DNA from: G963665185 sp049723905
GTDB lineage: Bacteria > Desulfobacterota > Desulfovibrionia > Desulfovibrionales > Desulfovibrionaceae
NCBI RefSeq assembly: GCF_049723905.1
Contig: NZ_JBJKFD010000001.1
Span: 1,674,001-1,738,000 of the forward strand
Direction of reading: 5' to 3'
DNA: 64,000 bases
Of this stretch, positions 53,654-63,108 are shown one piece after another; positions within the stretch are counted from its first letter, which is position 1; every line of letters starts with the position of its first letter. The position numbers and the translations under genes are program-made. Below the pieces are notes generated by a model that saw only the letters and a program-made list of their open reading frames with translations, was not told where the DNA came from and made no database searches.

Positions 53654-55032
53654 CGTTGCTGACCTCCATCATCATACCCTTGGTAAGCCCCCAAGCGAAC
53701 AACATGCGGGGAAAGCCTCTTTATATCGCCTACTGCCCAGAAGCAGTCCTCAAGGCTGCCCGTTTCGATGCAGATGTTGCTGTTCCCGCCAGCCACAAAC
53801 ATGTTGGCAAGATCGCATCTGACTTCGCCAACCGTACTGTTCATCGGGTTGCTCTGCATGCAGACAACAACTTTTCTCAGGTCGTCATCCCGCACCGCTT
53901 CGGCGATAAAGTCATATGCCGCGAGTTTTTGCCCTGGCCAGGGCAAGGCCTTGATGGCAGCCTTGTACAAGTTCAGGTTTACCAGCTCCGTTTCCAGCGG
54001 CATCTTTTCAAAAACGCCACCTTCCACTTGGGCAATGGTGCCCACGGGGGGACCAAGCCTCCCGTGGGAAAGAATCGGAACATCGAAGCCCAGGTAGCCA
54101 AGCACCAGCGGCCTGGGAAACGTCTCGCGGATGCCCACGGTTCTGTTGGAAACCAGGGTGAAGGCAGCCGAGCCGCCGGGCGCGGCACCGCCATTCAAGA
54201 GTTTCCCCAGAACAGACAGTTTGTTTTGGTAGTCCGTCACCGTTGCATTCAATGCGGTCATGCCGCCTGCCGCATCCCCAGGGAAAAAACCCGCTCCGAC
54301 GCCCACACCGCTCCGTTCACCATCAGCCAGATTGATGTCCACGGCGCGTACCCTGTAGACCCGGTTCACCACACGAATATACGGGCGTGAAAGGCCGTCG
54401 CTCTTGCTTTTCTCGGGAAACGACTCGGAAATTTCAGCCAGCATGGTCCGGTTGATTGGCTCAGCCGCCCATTGTTTCAACTTCCCGTACCAGGAAAACA
54501 GGGGCAATCCGTAGGTTGTCGCATTGCTCACGGTAAATCGCGCCACTGCATTGTCGGAATTGACCAGCTGCAGGGCTATGGGGATGGAATAGACGGGAAA
54601 TCCTGCGGAAATGCCGGTGTCGCTGTTCACTTTGACCGTAAAACTGGGAAACGAGACATTCAGCGTGGCGTTGTCTTCACATTGGGACAACGGCGTTCCG
54701 GAAAAAGGCGCCTCAAGGTAGGCGGCATTATAGTGATCCGCATACTCTTGCTCCGTCGCGTTCAGCCTGCCGAGATAGATATCCAGCGGAAGGTATCCGC
54801 CCTCGACATATTCTTCCTGCTGTTTTTGGATGGGCGTCTGCACCAGAAAAAAATCTCCGGGCTCCATATCCTGGGAAAGCGGATAGGCGCAGATGGCCTG
54901 CGAGCCACGGACCGTCTTGCACCACTGCGAGGCAACGCCTTCCACGGCCGCATCCTTCCGGCAGCTGGAAAAGCCGCAGGTGGCAACGAGCAAAAGGATT
55001 ATGCCCAGGATTTTGCAAACATTCGCGATCAT
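53650..55032 (-). CDS. Large predicted lipoprotein of unknown function
   Basis: A 460-residue protein with an N-terminal export signal (ILGIILLLVATCGFSSC). The cysteine after FSS is a plausible, slightly unusual lipobox site. The mature part is rich in beta-prone sequence and has several paired cysteines near its end (VVCMQSNP, EVRCDLAN, NICIETG, EDCFWAVGD). I see no catalytic motif and no known domain. GGAGG precedes the chosen ATG. It is the first gene of the lipase operon. Lipoprotein-plus-lipase pairs can be effector/immunity sets, but nothing else here proves that. Confidence 0.7.
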   Translation of the reverse strand: MIANVCKILGIILLLVATCGFSSCRKDAAVEGVASQWCKTVRGSQAICAYPLSQDMEPGDFFLVQTPIQKQQEEYVEGGYLPLDIYLGRLNATEQEYADHYNAAYLEAPFSGTPLSQCEDNATLNVSFPSFTVKVNSDTGISAGFPVYSIPIALQLVNSDNAVARFTVSNATTYGLPLFSWYGKLKQWAAEPINRTMLAEISESFPEKSKSDGLSRPYIRVVNRVYRVRAVDINLADGERSGVGVGAGFFPGDAAGGMTALNATVTDYQNKLSVLGKLLNGGAAPGGSAAFTLVSNRTVGIRETFPRPLVLGYLGFDVPILSHGRLGPPVGTIAQVEGGVFEKMPLETELVNLNLYKAAIKALPWPGQKLAAYDFIAEAVRDDDLRKVVVCMQSNPMNSTVGEVRCDLANMFVAGGNSNICIETGSLEDCFWAVGDIKRLSPHVVRLGAYQGYDDGGQQR

Positions 55033-55129
55033 GGATAACCTCCAATGACCTGCGCATATCATGCATTCCTTTTTATGGAAATATATAACCTAATATCTGA
55101 AAAACTTGGGGTTCTTTTTTTCCCAATCA

Positions 55130-55157
55130 TTGACAAGCCTCTGCTTCTTCCTATTCT
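55130..55157 (+). promoter_or_regulatory. Candidate promoter upstream of fabI
   Basis: TTGACA, 16 bp, TATTCT. The fabI start is about 265 bp further on, and another promoter may lie nearer. Confidence 0.45.
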
Positions 55158-55421
55158 AGGGAAAGAAATTGTCCTTTCAGGCTGCCGACAAAGGACCACT
55201 GCCCCGTTGCTACGCCCATTGCGACGAAAACCCGAAACTCTGCCTGCGAGAAACAACGCGCAAGCCTTGACTTTCCCCCGCTCTGTTTCCACGCCTTTGT
55301 AACCAGGCAGCCAAATTGGACTTTGCATTCGATATACTTTGTACGTAACACAATACAATCCCACCATGGACCCGGATGACCGGCTCCCTGTCCCCAAACG
55401 AAAAACAAGAGAGACCCCACA

Positions 55422-56186
55422 ATGCTACTGGAAGGAAAAAAAGCACTGGTGTTCGGTGTGGTCAACGACCGCAGCATTGCCTACGGCGTTGCCGAACAGC
55501 TCAGGAAACACGGCGCAAAGCTCGGTCTGAGCTATGCAGCCGACCCCATCAAAAAACGCATTGAGCCCATTGCGGAACAACTCGGTGCCGACTTCATCGT
55601 TCCCTGCAACGTCAGCGAAGATGAGCAGATCGACGCCTGCGCCGATTTCGTAAAAGAGCAATGGGGCGACGTGGACATCATTATCCATTCCATCGCCTAT
55701 GCGAACCGCGAAGACCTCAAGGGACGTTTCATCGACACCAGCCGCGAAGGCTTCAAAGTGGCTCTGGACGTTTCCTCCTACTCCCTGGTGGCACTGGCGC
55801 GCGCCTTTGAACCGCTGATCAACACCAACGGTTCGGTCATCACCATGAGCTACTACGGTTCGGGCAAGGTAATTGCCAACTACAACGCCATGGGCGTTGC
55901 CAAGGCCGCATTGGAATCCTGTGTGCGCTATCTCGCCGTGGACCTGGGGCACAAGGGCGTGCGCGTGAACGCCATCAGCGCCGGACCGGTCAAAACCATG
56001 GCTGCCTCCGCCATTTCCGGCTTCAAGAGCATTCTCTCCACAATCGAGGAAAAGGCTCCCCTGCACCGCAACACCACCATTCAGGATGTGGGCAAAGCCG
56101 CCCTCTATCTTGCTTCCGACCTCGCATCCGGCACCACTGGCGAGACCCTTTTCGTGGACTCCGGTTACAACATCATGGGTGTATAA
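55422..56186 (+). CDS. fabI: Enoyl-[acyl-carrier-protein] reductase (NADH)
   Basis: A cytosolic short-chain reductase (254 residues) that carries out the last step of each fatty acid elongation cycle. GVVNDRSIAYGVAEQLRKHG is the FabI-type cofactor-binding loop. The catalytic pair is Y154 and K161 (YNAMGVAK), with the YX6K spacing specific to FabI. ISAGPVKTMAASAISGF is the substrate-binding loop. The gene is monocistronic and ends with a terminator. Confidence 0.96.
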   Translation: MLLEGKKALVFGVVNDRSIAYGVAEQLRKHGAKLGLSYAADPIKKRIEPIAEQLGADFIVPCNVSEDEQIDACADFVKEQWGDVDIIIHSIAYANREDLKGRFIDTSREGFKVALDVSSYSLVALARAFEPLINTNGSVITMSYYGSGKVIANYNAMGVAKAALESCVRYLAVDLGHKGVRVNAISAGPVKTMAASAISGFKSILSTIEEKAPLHRNTTIQDVGKAALYLASDLASGTTGETLFVDSGYNIMGV

Positions 56187-56236
56187 AAACACCTTTTGAA
56201 CAGCCACGATTTCAATCGTGGAACAAAGAAAATACC

Positions 56237-56268
56237 AAGGGAAGGCTGTCCAAGGCCTTCCCTTTTTT
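56237..56268 (+). terminator. Terminator after fabI
   Basis: AAGGGAAGGC pairs with GCCTTCCCTT around a short loop and is followed by a T-run. Confidence 0.85.
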
Positions 56269-56408
56269 ATACTCTTTATGGCTCCGCCAGCCACACCCCA
56301 AAAATCCCGCTTAAATCAAATCAAGTAAGACAATACCTGCCATCCTATGATACCATTGCGCTAAACAGATACCAAAATTCAACTTTCAAGCTGCAAACAG
56401 GATTGTCT

Positions 56409-58979
56409 ATGGATGCCATCGTCTTTTCCAACCTTTTGAAAATGCATGAAGAATGGCTGGTAAACCGCGTTCTGCACTACGCCAAAAAGCACGGATACTC
56501 GGCATATACCTCCACGCTTATGAACGCCTGGAAGATTTCCATCCACAAACTCTCGCAAACCATATCCGAAACCTATGAACTGTATGGCGGAAAACTGCCC
56601 GAACTTTCATCAGAAGACGCATATCAGGACGATCCCTGCTGCGCTTTCGGCGTGAAAGAAGCCCGGCGCCATAGGGAGCGTGGAATCAGCATTGCCATGT
56701 TTCTGGGGCTGCTCAAGTATTGCCGCCAAACCTATTGCGACCTTGTCACGGAAAAACTGTCCGTGGATTCCAAGGCCGCGGCACTCACGGATTTCACAAT
56801 ACGCTTTTACGATCGCCTGGAACTGGCCATGTGCACCGAATGGATAGGTTTGGGGCAGGAAAAAAGCGTTCTGGAACTGCAAGCCAAGAACCGGGACATG
56901 ACCAACGAAAAAAACAAGTATCTTACCCTGTTCGAAAGCCTGGCCATGCCGGTCATACTCATTGACGAAGACCTGTGCCTGGACAATCTGAACATGGCCG
57001 CCTGCCGCATGCTGGGCATGCAATCGTCCTGTGCAGCGGGCGATTCCACCGAGCAGGAAAATTGCCAGCAAGCCCCCCGGCCCGACAATACGTCCCTGAA
57101 GTCCAGCTTGTACTGGCTTTGGGCAGACGTCCAAAGCTTTTCCGCAAGCGGTGAAGACGCCACCACCCTGCAACGCAGTTTTCTCCAGGACTCGGTCACG
57201 CTCCACTACGAGGCGACCCTGGCGCGGATGCAGGACGTTTCCGGCAAATTCAACGGAATAATCCTGATGCTCAAGGACATCACGGACCGCGAACATCTGT
57301 ATCAGAAAATCAGCAAGGCATACGACCATCTGGAAATGCGAGTCGAGGAACAGGCCTCCGAACTTATGCAGACCAGCGCCCACCTGGTGCAGGAAATGGC
57401 CGAACGAAAGCAGGCGGAAAAAGCACTGCGCGAAGCCCGCCTCCGGTACAAAATGCTTGTGGACAACCTGCACGAGGGCATCTGGCTGCTCGATACCGAA
57501 GACAGGACCGTCTTTGTCAACCCTCGCATGGCCAACATGCTGGGGTACAAGGTCAATGACATGGTCGGCCGAAAAGTTTTCGATTTCATCCATCCCGACG
57601 ACCTCGAGACAGTGAAAACAAACCTCATTCTGCGCAGAAACGGCCTGGTCCAGGGATACGAAGTCACCCTGGTACACAAAGACGGAATGAGCCTGCCCGT
57701 TTTCTCCTCCGCCACTCCACTGAAGGACACCGACGGAAACTACACCGGCTCCTTGGCGGGCGTTATGGACATGACTCCCCACAAGCAGATGGAAGAGGCA
57801 CTCCGTGCCGCCATGGCCCGGGCACAAGAAGCCAACCGGGCCAAAAGCGAATTTCTGGCCAACATGAGCCACGAAATCCGCACGCCCCTCAACGGCGTTC
57901 TGGGCATGCTCCAACTGCTCAACATGACACACCTGGACATGGAACAGTCGGAATACGTCAACGTCGCCTTTTCTTCGGGGCGCAACCTGCTGACGCTCAT
58001 CAACGACATATTGGACCTGTCGAGGGTGGAGTCCGGACGTATGGAAATACGTCAGGAGGTCTGCAAAATTTCGGATGTCATCCTTCAGACCGCCGATACC
58101 TTCCGTGAAAGCGCCAAGCTCAAAGGCATACAAATTACGAGCGAGGTTGTTGGGCTGGAAAAGGTACGCACGGACCCGCGGCGGCTGCGCCAGATTCTGT
58201 TCAACCTGCTGGGCAACGCGGTAAAATTCACGAAACAGGGGAAGATCGAAATCCAGGCCTCCCCCATCCAACGTTCGGGTCAAGATGTAACCGTTCTCTT
58301 CAGTGTTCAGGATACGGGCATCGGCATCGGTGAAGAAATGCTCGAGCGCATCTTCCATCCTTTTACCCAGGGGGATGGGTCCACAACACGCAAATACCAG
58401 GGAACCGGCCTGGGCCTGCACATCGTAAAACGACTGGTTCACCTGATGGGTGGTACCCTCTCCGTGGAGAGCGAGCCGGACCAGGGGACAACCATCTACT
58501 TCACCATCAAGATGCAGGATGCACAGGAAGCTCCGAAGCCATCCTGTATCCCCCAATCCCCAACACCGCCCCAAAAGGTCAATCAGCAATGGCGTATTCT
58601 GGTGGTCGAGGACAACCCCATCAACAGCACCACAGCCATTCGCATGTTGCAGATTCTTGGGTTTGAGGCCGACGCGGTGGAAGACGGTTCCCATGTGCTC
58701 AGTGCCCTGCAACAGGGCAGCTATGACTGCGTACTCATGGACGTCCAGATGCCGGTTATGAACGGGCTGGATGCAACACGAGCCGTGCGCACCGAGGCAC
58801 CGCCGGACATTCGGGACATTCCCATAGTCGCCATGACCGCGCATGCAATGAAGGGCGACAGAGAAATATGCATTGCCGCAGGAATGGACGAATATCTTTC
58901 GAAGCCTTTGGATATGAGGCTCATGGAAAAGATGCTGCGTGAGGTGCTGCAGCTGCCCCAGCAAAAACAGACTCCCTGA
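56409..58979 (+). CDS. Hybrid sensor histidine kinase with PAS and receiver domains
   Basis: An 856-residue soluble kinase with no clear membrane segment. Residues 1-150 are a helical N-terminal region of unknown type. A poorly conserved PAS-like segment (about 190-300) and a typical PAS (about 344-460, starting RYKMLVDNLHEGIWLLDTED) follow. The HisKA domain has H488 (MSHEIRTPLNG), and the ATPase domain has LFNLLGNAVKFTKQG near residue 600 and DTGIGIGEEMLERIF. A C-terminal receiver starts near residue 729, with phosphoacceptor D778 (CVLMDVQMPVMNG). AGGA lies 6 bp before the chosen ATG; the open frame upstream overlaps the fabI terminator. The signal sensed is unknown. Confidence 0.92.
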   Translation: MDAIVFSNLLKMHEEWLVNRVLHYAKKHGYSAYTSTLMNAWKISIHKLSQTISETYELYGGKLPELSSEDAYQDDPCCAFGVKEARRHRERGISIAMFLGLLKYCRQTYCDLVTEKLSVDSKAAALTDFTIRFYDRLELAMCTEWIGLGQEKSVLELQAKNRDMTNEKNKYLTLFESLAMPVILIDEDLCLDNLNMAACRMLGMQSSCAAGDSTEQENCQQAPRPDNTSLKSSLYWLWADVQSFSASGEDATTLQRSFLQDSVTLHYEATLARMQDVSGKFNGIILMLKDITDREHLYQKISKAYDHLEMRVEEQASELMQTSAHLVQEMAERKQAEKALREARLRYKMLVDNLHEGIWLLDTEDRTVFVNPRMANMLGYKVNDMVGRKVFDFIHPDDLETVKTNLILRRNGLVQGYEVTLVHKDGMSLPVFSSATPLKDTDGNYTGSLAGVMDMTPHKQMEEALRAAMARAQEANRAKSEFLANMSHEIRTPLNGVLGMLQLLNMTHLDMEQSEYVNVAFSSGRNLLTLINDILDLSRVESGRMEIRQEVCKISDVILQTADTFRESAKLKGIQITSEVVGLEKVRTDPRRLRQILFNLLGNAVKFTKQGKIEIQASPIQRSGQDVTVLFSVQDTGIGIGEEMLERIFHPFTQGDGSTTRKYQGTGLGLHIVKRLVHLMGGTLSVESEPDQGTTIYFTIKMQDAQEAPKPSCIPQSPTPPQKVNQQWRILVVEDNPINSTTAIRMLQILGFEADAVEDGSHVLSALQQGSYDCVLMDVQMPVMNGLDATRAVRTEAPPDIRDIPIVAMTAHAMKGDREICIAAGMDEYLSKPLDMRLMEKMLREVLQLPQQKQTP

Positions 58980-59080
58980 ATCGAGAAGGCAGAGCGCCAA
59001 CCCGGAAAGCGCCCTTGCAGAGGCCACCACGGCATTTCCAAAGCTTTGTGGCTTTCAGCCCATTTCCGGGGAGGGGAAAA

Positions 59081-59347
59081 TCAGTCCTTCCAGCCCCACC
59101 ATTTGAGCTTCTCCGGATCTCTTCGGTCCGGCGGGGTCTGTGCGTAATATACAGCGCAACGAAAGACATACAGGACACAACGGTCCACATGCTCGCCCCG
59201 AAGCTCCATCAGGCGCTGGTACATTGCTTCGGGGTTCTCCCCCACAAGATCGCGAACCTGGGTGTATCCCAATTCCTGCAACTTTTTTTCCAGAGAAGGC
59301 CCCACTCCGGGAATTTCACACAATTCCGAGCAATTCAGGTTAGCCAT
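59081..59347 (-). CDS. Helix-hairpin-helix protein (Cdd1/pathogenicity-locus type)
   Basis: An 88-residue protein. A helix-hairpin-helix motif is clear: CEIPGVGPSLEKKLQELGYT. The middle (GENPEAMYQRLMELRGEHVD, then CVLYVFRCAVYYA) and the KLKWWGWKD end match the small Cdd1-type family, whose role is unknown but which probably binds nucleic acid. GGAAA precedes the selected ATG. It starts 20 bp after the response-regulator gene on the same strand, so the two are likely co-transcribed. Confidence 0.8.
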   Translation of the reverse strand: MANLNCSELCEIPGVGPSLEKKLQELGYTQVRDLVGENPEAMYQRLMELRGEHVDRCVLYVFRCAVYYAQTPPDRRDPEKLKWWGWKD

Positions 59348-59367
59348 ATCGAGTTTCCAGCTCGGAA

Positions 59368-60159
59368 TCAGGACGCGTTGCAATACCCGAGCAATTTGTT
59401 GCTGAGTTCTTTGAGGTCGAAAGGTTTGATAAGATACCCTTGCACGCGCAGGCCGAGACAGCTGTCGATGACACCCTTGTCCTTGCTCACCGTGGCAACG
59501 ACGATGGGCGTGGAGACGTCGTGCAGCTCCTCCCGGATGACGCGGAGCACCTGCAGGCCGTCCATCTCCGGCATTTTCAGATCCAGCAGAATAAGGTCGG
59601 GCTTCCAGACCTTGTAGATTTCCAGCGCCTTCACCCCGGTACTGACAATGCGCAGGACGAATACGTCGCGGCTGATGTATTTTTCGTACAGCGCCACCAC
59701 GGGTTGCATGTCTTCCGCAATCAGAAGCTTCAACTTGCGCTTGCCCAGGACGGCGGAGCCGGAAGCCCCCAACCTGCCCGGCAGTTCCTTGTCCACCAGC
59801 TTGAGGAAAAACGCGCGGAGCTTGTCTTTGTTGAGGGGTTTGGCAATGGCCCCCTGAATATCCAGGTATTCGAGATCATTTTTCAGGGAAGTGGTCTTTT
59901 CATCATAAAAAACCACGACCTTGGTCTTTTCGTCGCGGTTCTTGTTGCGCAGGGTCTTGAGCAATGTGGTCACATTAAAGAACTGCAGGTCTTCACTAAG
60001 GGCCATGATGTCCGGCTGCCAGGTGCTGTAGTAGTTCTGGATCTGCATGCCGTTATCCACAAAGACCATGTCGAAAATATCGGCAGGAATTCCTTTTTTC
60101 AACGCATTCTTGGCCACAACGTCGGATTCACCGACGAGCAGCTTGATTTTTTCGCCCAT
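59368..60159 (-). CDS. Two-receiver response regulator, N-terminal receiver degenerate
   Basis: A 263-residue protein composed of two receiver domains and no output domain. In the C-terminal receiver the acidic pair (AED) and phosphoacceptor D193 (PDLILLDLKMPEMDG) are present, with the conserved lysine in YLIKPF. In the N-terminal one the phosphoacceptor position is S55 (QPDIMALSEDLQ) and the acidic pocket is reduced, so it is a pseudo-receiver. It probably passes a signal by protein contact. The hybrid kinase on the opposite strand, about 400 bp from its stop, is a candidate partner. The start is the ATG after a G-run; the longer frame upstream is not receiver-like. Confidence 0.85.
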   Translation of the reverse strand: MGEKIKLLVGESDVVAKNALKKGIPADIFDMVFVDNGMQIQNYYSTWQPDIMALSEDLQFFNVTTLLKTLRNKNRDEKTKVVVFYDEKTTSLKNDLEYLDIQGAIAKPLNKDKLRAFFLKLVDKELPGRLGASGSAVLGKRKLKLLIAEDMQPVVALYEKYISRDVFVLRIVSTGVKALEIYKVWKPDLILLDLKMPEMDGLQVLRVIREELHDVSTPIVVATVSKDKGVIDSCLGLRVQGYLIKPFDLKELSNKLLGYCNAS

Positions 60160-60523
60160 ACGCCCCCCCCAGACATGTTCTCCCACGCGACCTGCAAGGC
60201 AAACATGGGACGAACCGGAAACCGAACAAAAAAGCACTACTACGTATTCTATTTTACCATGCCACATACCAATAATTTGTCAATGCAACGTCACTGTGGA
60301 CGGTGGATTTTTGCCCCCAGTTGGAATACCTAGTGTGATGTCCGCAGAATATGTCTTCACAGCTGTTTTTTGCGGAGAACCGCGACCGGGAAAATGCGGT
60401 TTTCGGGTTCGCTCACGCCGCCTTTGGTGGTGGTATGGCGGACTATGTCCACCATGCGACATGCCGCGCATACTGCTGCATTGATTAGGACACGATTTTA
60501 ACGGACGCGACACTGGGAAAGGC

Positions 60524-61915
60524 ATGAAAGGAATTGTGATAGGCGGGGTAAAAAGCGGGTGCGGAAAAACCTCCGTCAGCCTGGGAATAATGGCGGCCTT
60601 GCGCCGCAGGGGGATGTGCGTCCGCCCATTCAAGGCCGGTCCAGATTTCATCGACCCCGGTCTGCATAAGCTGGCGGCAGGAGCGCCTTCGCACAACCTG
60701 GACGGATGGATGTGCAGCCGGACCCAGGTGGAAGAAATTTTCCAGCGCTATTGCACAGGTGGCGATATAGCCGTCATTGAAGGTGTCATGGGGCTGTTCG
60801 ATGGTTTTTCCGGCTCCCGCGACGACGGCAGCACTGCCCAGCTGGCCAAATGGCTCGACCTTCCCGTGCTGCTCGTGGCCGATGCCTCCAGCATGGCCCG
60901 TTCCGCCGCTGCCCTGGTCAAGGGATACGCGGAATACGATCCGGAATTGCACCTGCCCGCCGTGGTTCTGAACAGGGTTTCCAGCCCCAGCCATGCCGAT
61001 ATCCTCCGCGAAGCACTGACCACATTGCCGAAAATCCACTGTGTCGGGTATCTGCCCCCATGCCCCGATATTGCAATGCCATCGCGCCACTTGGGGCTGG
61101 TTACGCCGGAGGATGCCGAAGCCCCGGAACAACGCATCGACCATCTGGCCGACTGGGTGGAAGACAACCTGGACCTGGACACCCTGCTGGACAGCCTGCC
61201 CGATATTTCCGCCAATCTGTCCGGCGGTCTTGAAACACCGATTAGGCCTGAGGCAGCGTCTCCCCAAATACCCAGCGGCAAAGTACGCATCGGCGTTGCC
61301 CGCGATGCCGCATTCTGCTTTTATTACGGGGAAAATCTCCGCCTGCTTGAGGAAGCCGGAGCCGAACTGGTTCCCTTCTCCCCCCTTGCGGACAAACACC
61401 TTCCGCCCGACCTGAACGGACTGTATCTGGGCGGCGGCTATCCCGAAGTGCACGCCCCCGAACTTTCCAACAATACCTCGCTGCGCAAGGAAATACGTGC
61501 TTTTGCGGAATCCGAACGCCCCATTTATGCAGAATGCGGCGGATTCATGAGTCTTATGGACAAGATAAAGGCCATGCACGGACAGACCTGCCAGATGGCA
61601 GGGGTTTTCCCTTTCCGGGCCGAGATGCAGGAGCGGTTCCGCTCGTTGGGATACCGCGAAGTCGTAACCACCAGGGACAGTATTTTGGGCCCCTCGGGAA
61701 CCATTGCCCGCGGGCATGAATTCCACTATTCCAAGATTGCCGATGAGGACTATGAACAGGCCGGATTGTATACCGTGTCCGGGCGCAAAGGGCCCTTGTC
61801 CACCCCGGAGGGATTTACCGTGCACAATGTGGTGGCCTCATACGTTCATCTGCATTTCGCCAGCAACCCGGCAATCTGCCGCTCATTCGTACAGGCCTGC
61901 GCAACCGCCGTATGA
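60524..61915 (+). CDS. cbiA: Cobyrinate a,c-diamide synthase
   Basis: A cytosolic, ATP- and glutamine-dependent enzyme (463 residues) amidating the a and c side chains of cobyrinate in B12 synthesis. The N-terminal ATPase domain starts IGGVKSGCGKTSVSLGIMAA. The C-terminal glutamine amidotransferase has LYLGGGYPEVHAPELS and the nucleophile cysteine in AECGGFMSLMD. HEFHYSKI near the C-terminus is also conserved. GGGAAAGG precedes the ATG. The next gene overlaps by 4 bp. As with other cobalamin operons, it is likely regulated by B12, but I found no riboswitch in the 360 bp upstream. Confidence 0.95.
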   Translation: MKGIVIGGVKSGCGKTSVSLGIMAALRRRGMCVRPFKAGPDFIDPGLHKLAAGAPSHNLDGWMCSRTQVEEIFQRYCTGGDIAVIEGVMGLFDGFSGSRDDGSTAQLAKWLDLPVLLVADASSMARSAAALVKGYAEYDPELHLPAVVLNRVSSPSHADILREALTTLPKIHCVGYLPPCPDIAMPSRHLGLVTPEDAEAPEQRIDHLADWVEDNLDLDTLLDSLPDISANLSGGLETPIRPEAASPQIPSGKVRIGVARDAAFCFYYGENLRLLEEAGAELVPFSPLADKHLPPDLNGLYLGGGYPEVHAPELSNNTSLRKEIRAFAESERPIYAECGGFMSLMDKIKAMHGQTCQMAGVFPFRAEMQERFRSLGYREVVTTRDSILGPSGTIARGHEFHYSKIADEDYEQAGLYTVSGRKGPLSTPEGFTVHNVVASYVHLHFASNPAICRSFVQACATAV

Positions 61916-63108
61916 AAAAGACACTCCGCGAAGGTTTCACCACGGGCACTGCCGCCGCAGCAGGTGCCAAAGCCGCAGCGTCGCTTCTGCTGGGCTGTCC
62001 CGATGCTGACGCCCAATCCCCAAACGCCAGCTCCCCAAACGCCAGCTCCCCAGACGCCAGATTTGCAGACGGTTCCACTCTCATCGACGTTCCCCTGCCC
62101 AAGGGCCACTCGGCGGACAATATTCCCGACAGCCGCCTGCGCGTCCCCCTGCACAAAGTCGAACTGCGGGACGGAACCGCCACGGCTGTGGTCATCAAGG
62201 ACGGAGGAGACGACCCCGACGCCACGCATGGAGCGGAAATTCATGTGCATGTGCGGCGCGCCCCCGAAGAAGCTCCAGGAAGTGTGCTATTGCGCGGAGG
62301 CAGGGGCGTGGGCCGCATCACCTTGGCAGGACTGCCTGTCCCGCCGGGACAGCCGGCCATCAATCCGGCCCCGCGCGGCCAGATCATTCATGCGGTACGC
62401 GAAGCCATGGAGCTTGCCGGTTGCTTCGACGCCCTGGAAGTGACCATAGAGGTGCCCGAAGGCGAACGCATCGCTCAAAAGACCTTGAACCCACGCCTTG
62501 GCATTGTAGGTGGAATCTCCATTCTCGGCACACGGGGCACGGTCAAACCCTTCAGCCACGACGCCTGGAAAGCCACCATCAGGCAGGGGCTTTCCGTGGC
62601 CCGGCAGGCCGGACTCACGGAAATAGCCTTTACCACCGGCGGCCGCAGCGAGCGATTTTTTCGCGAACACAGGCCCCAATGGCCCGCGCTGGGAGTTATC
62701 CAGGCAGCCGACTTTTTCCGCTTTTCCATGGAGCTGGCCGTGGAGTTCGGATTCACAACCGTGCATTGGAGCGTTTTTTTCGGCAAACTGGTCAAACATG
62801 CCCAAAAATTCGGCTCCACCCACGCGGTGGATTCGCGTATAGATTTTACACAACTGGCCCGGTGGTTTGCCGAGGGCGGTGTTCGGAAAGAAGCCTGCGA
62901 ACGCACGTCCCAGGCGGTTACCGCCATAGGAGCGCTGGAAGCCGTTGGTGATGATCCGGCACGGGACAAAGCCGTGCGCGAGATTGTAGCCCGCGCGGCG
63001 CGCACTGCGCACAACTTTGCCCAAGGCAGGGCTTGTGTGGCATACTCACTCTTTGATTTTAACGGAAACCTTTTGGATTTTCTGGAACTACAAAGGAGCA
63101 ATTCGTGA
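61912..63108 (+). CDS. cbiD: Cobalt-precorrin-5B C1-methyltransferase
   Basis: A cytosolic AdoMet-dependent enzyme (398 residues) of the anaerobic corrin pathway, methylating C1 of the ring. LREGFTTGTAAAAGAKAA is the CbiD signature start; KDGGDDPDATHGAEIH and GGRGVGRITLAGLPVPPGQP are further hallmarks. GISILGTRGTVKPFS is the conserved central motif. An unusual low-complexity insertion near residues 33-52 encodes a repeated NASSP unit. It starts inside the cbiA stop (ATGA) and its own stop overlaps the next start, so the three are tightly coupled. Confidence 0.95.
   Translation: MKKTLREGFTTGTAAAAGAKAAASLLLGCPDADAQSPNASSPNASSPDARFADGSTLIDVPLPKGHSADNIPDSRLRVPLHKVELRDGTATAVVIKDGGDDPDATHGAEIHVHVRRAPEEAPGSVLLRGGRGVGRITLAGLPVPPGQPAINPAPRGQIIHAVREAMELAGCFDALEVTIEVPEGERIAQKTLNPRLGIVGGISILGTRGTVKPFSHDAWKATIRQGLSVARQAGLTEIAFTTGGRSERFFREHRPQWPALGVIQAADFFRFSMELAVEFGFTTVHWSVFFGKLVKHAQKFGSTHAVDSRIDFTQLARWFAEGGVRKEACERTSQAVTAIGALEAVGDDPARDKAVREIVARAARTAHNFAQGRACVAYSLFDFNGNLLDFLELQRSNS
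62025..62069 (+). repeat. 15-bp tandem repeat inside cbiD
   Basis: The unit CAAACGCCAGCTCCC occurs twice and is followed by a third diverged unit (CAGACGCCAGATTTG). It keeps the reading frame and encodes about NASSP repeats near the N-terminus of CbiD. Confidence 0.8.

Noticed and set aside
60268..60523. Second cobalamin riboswitch before cbiA
   Set aside because: The region lacks the GGTG-AATCC block and B12-box pattern that are clear before metE.
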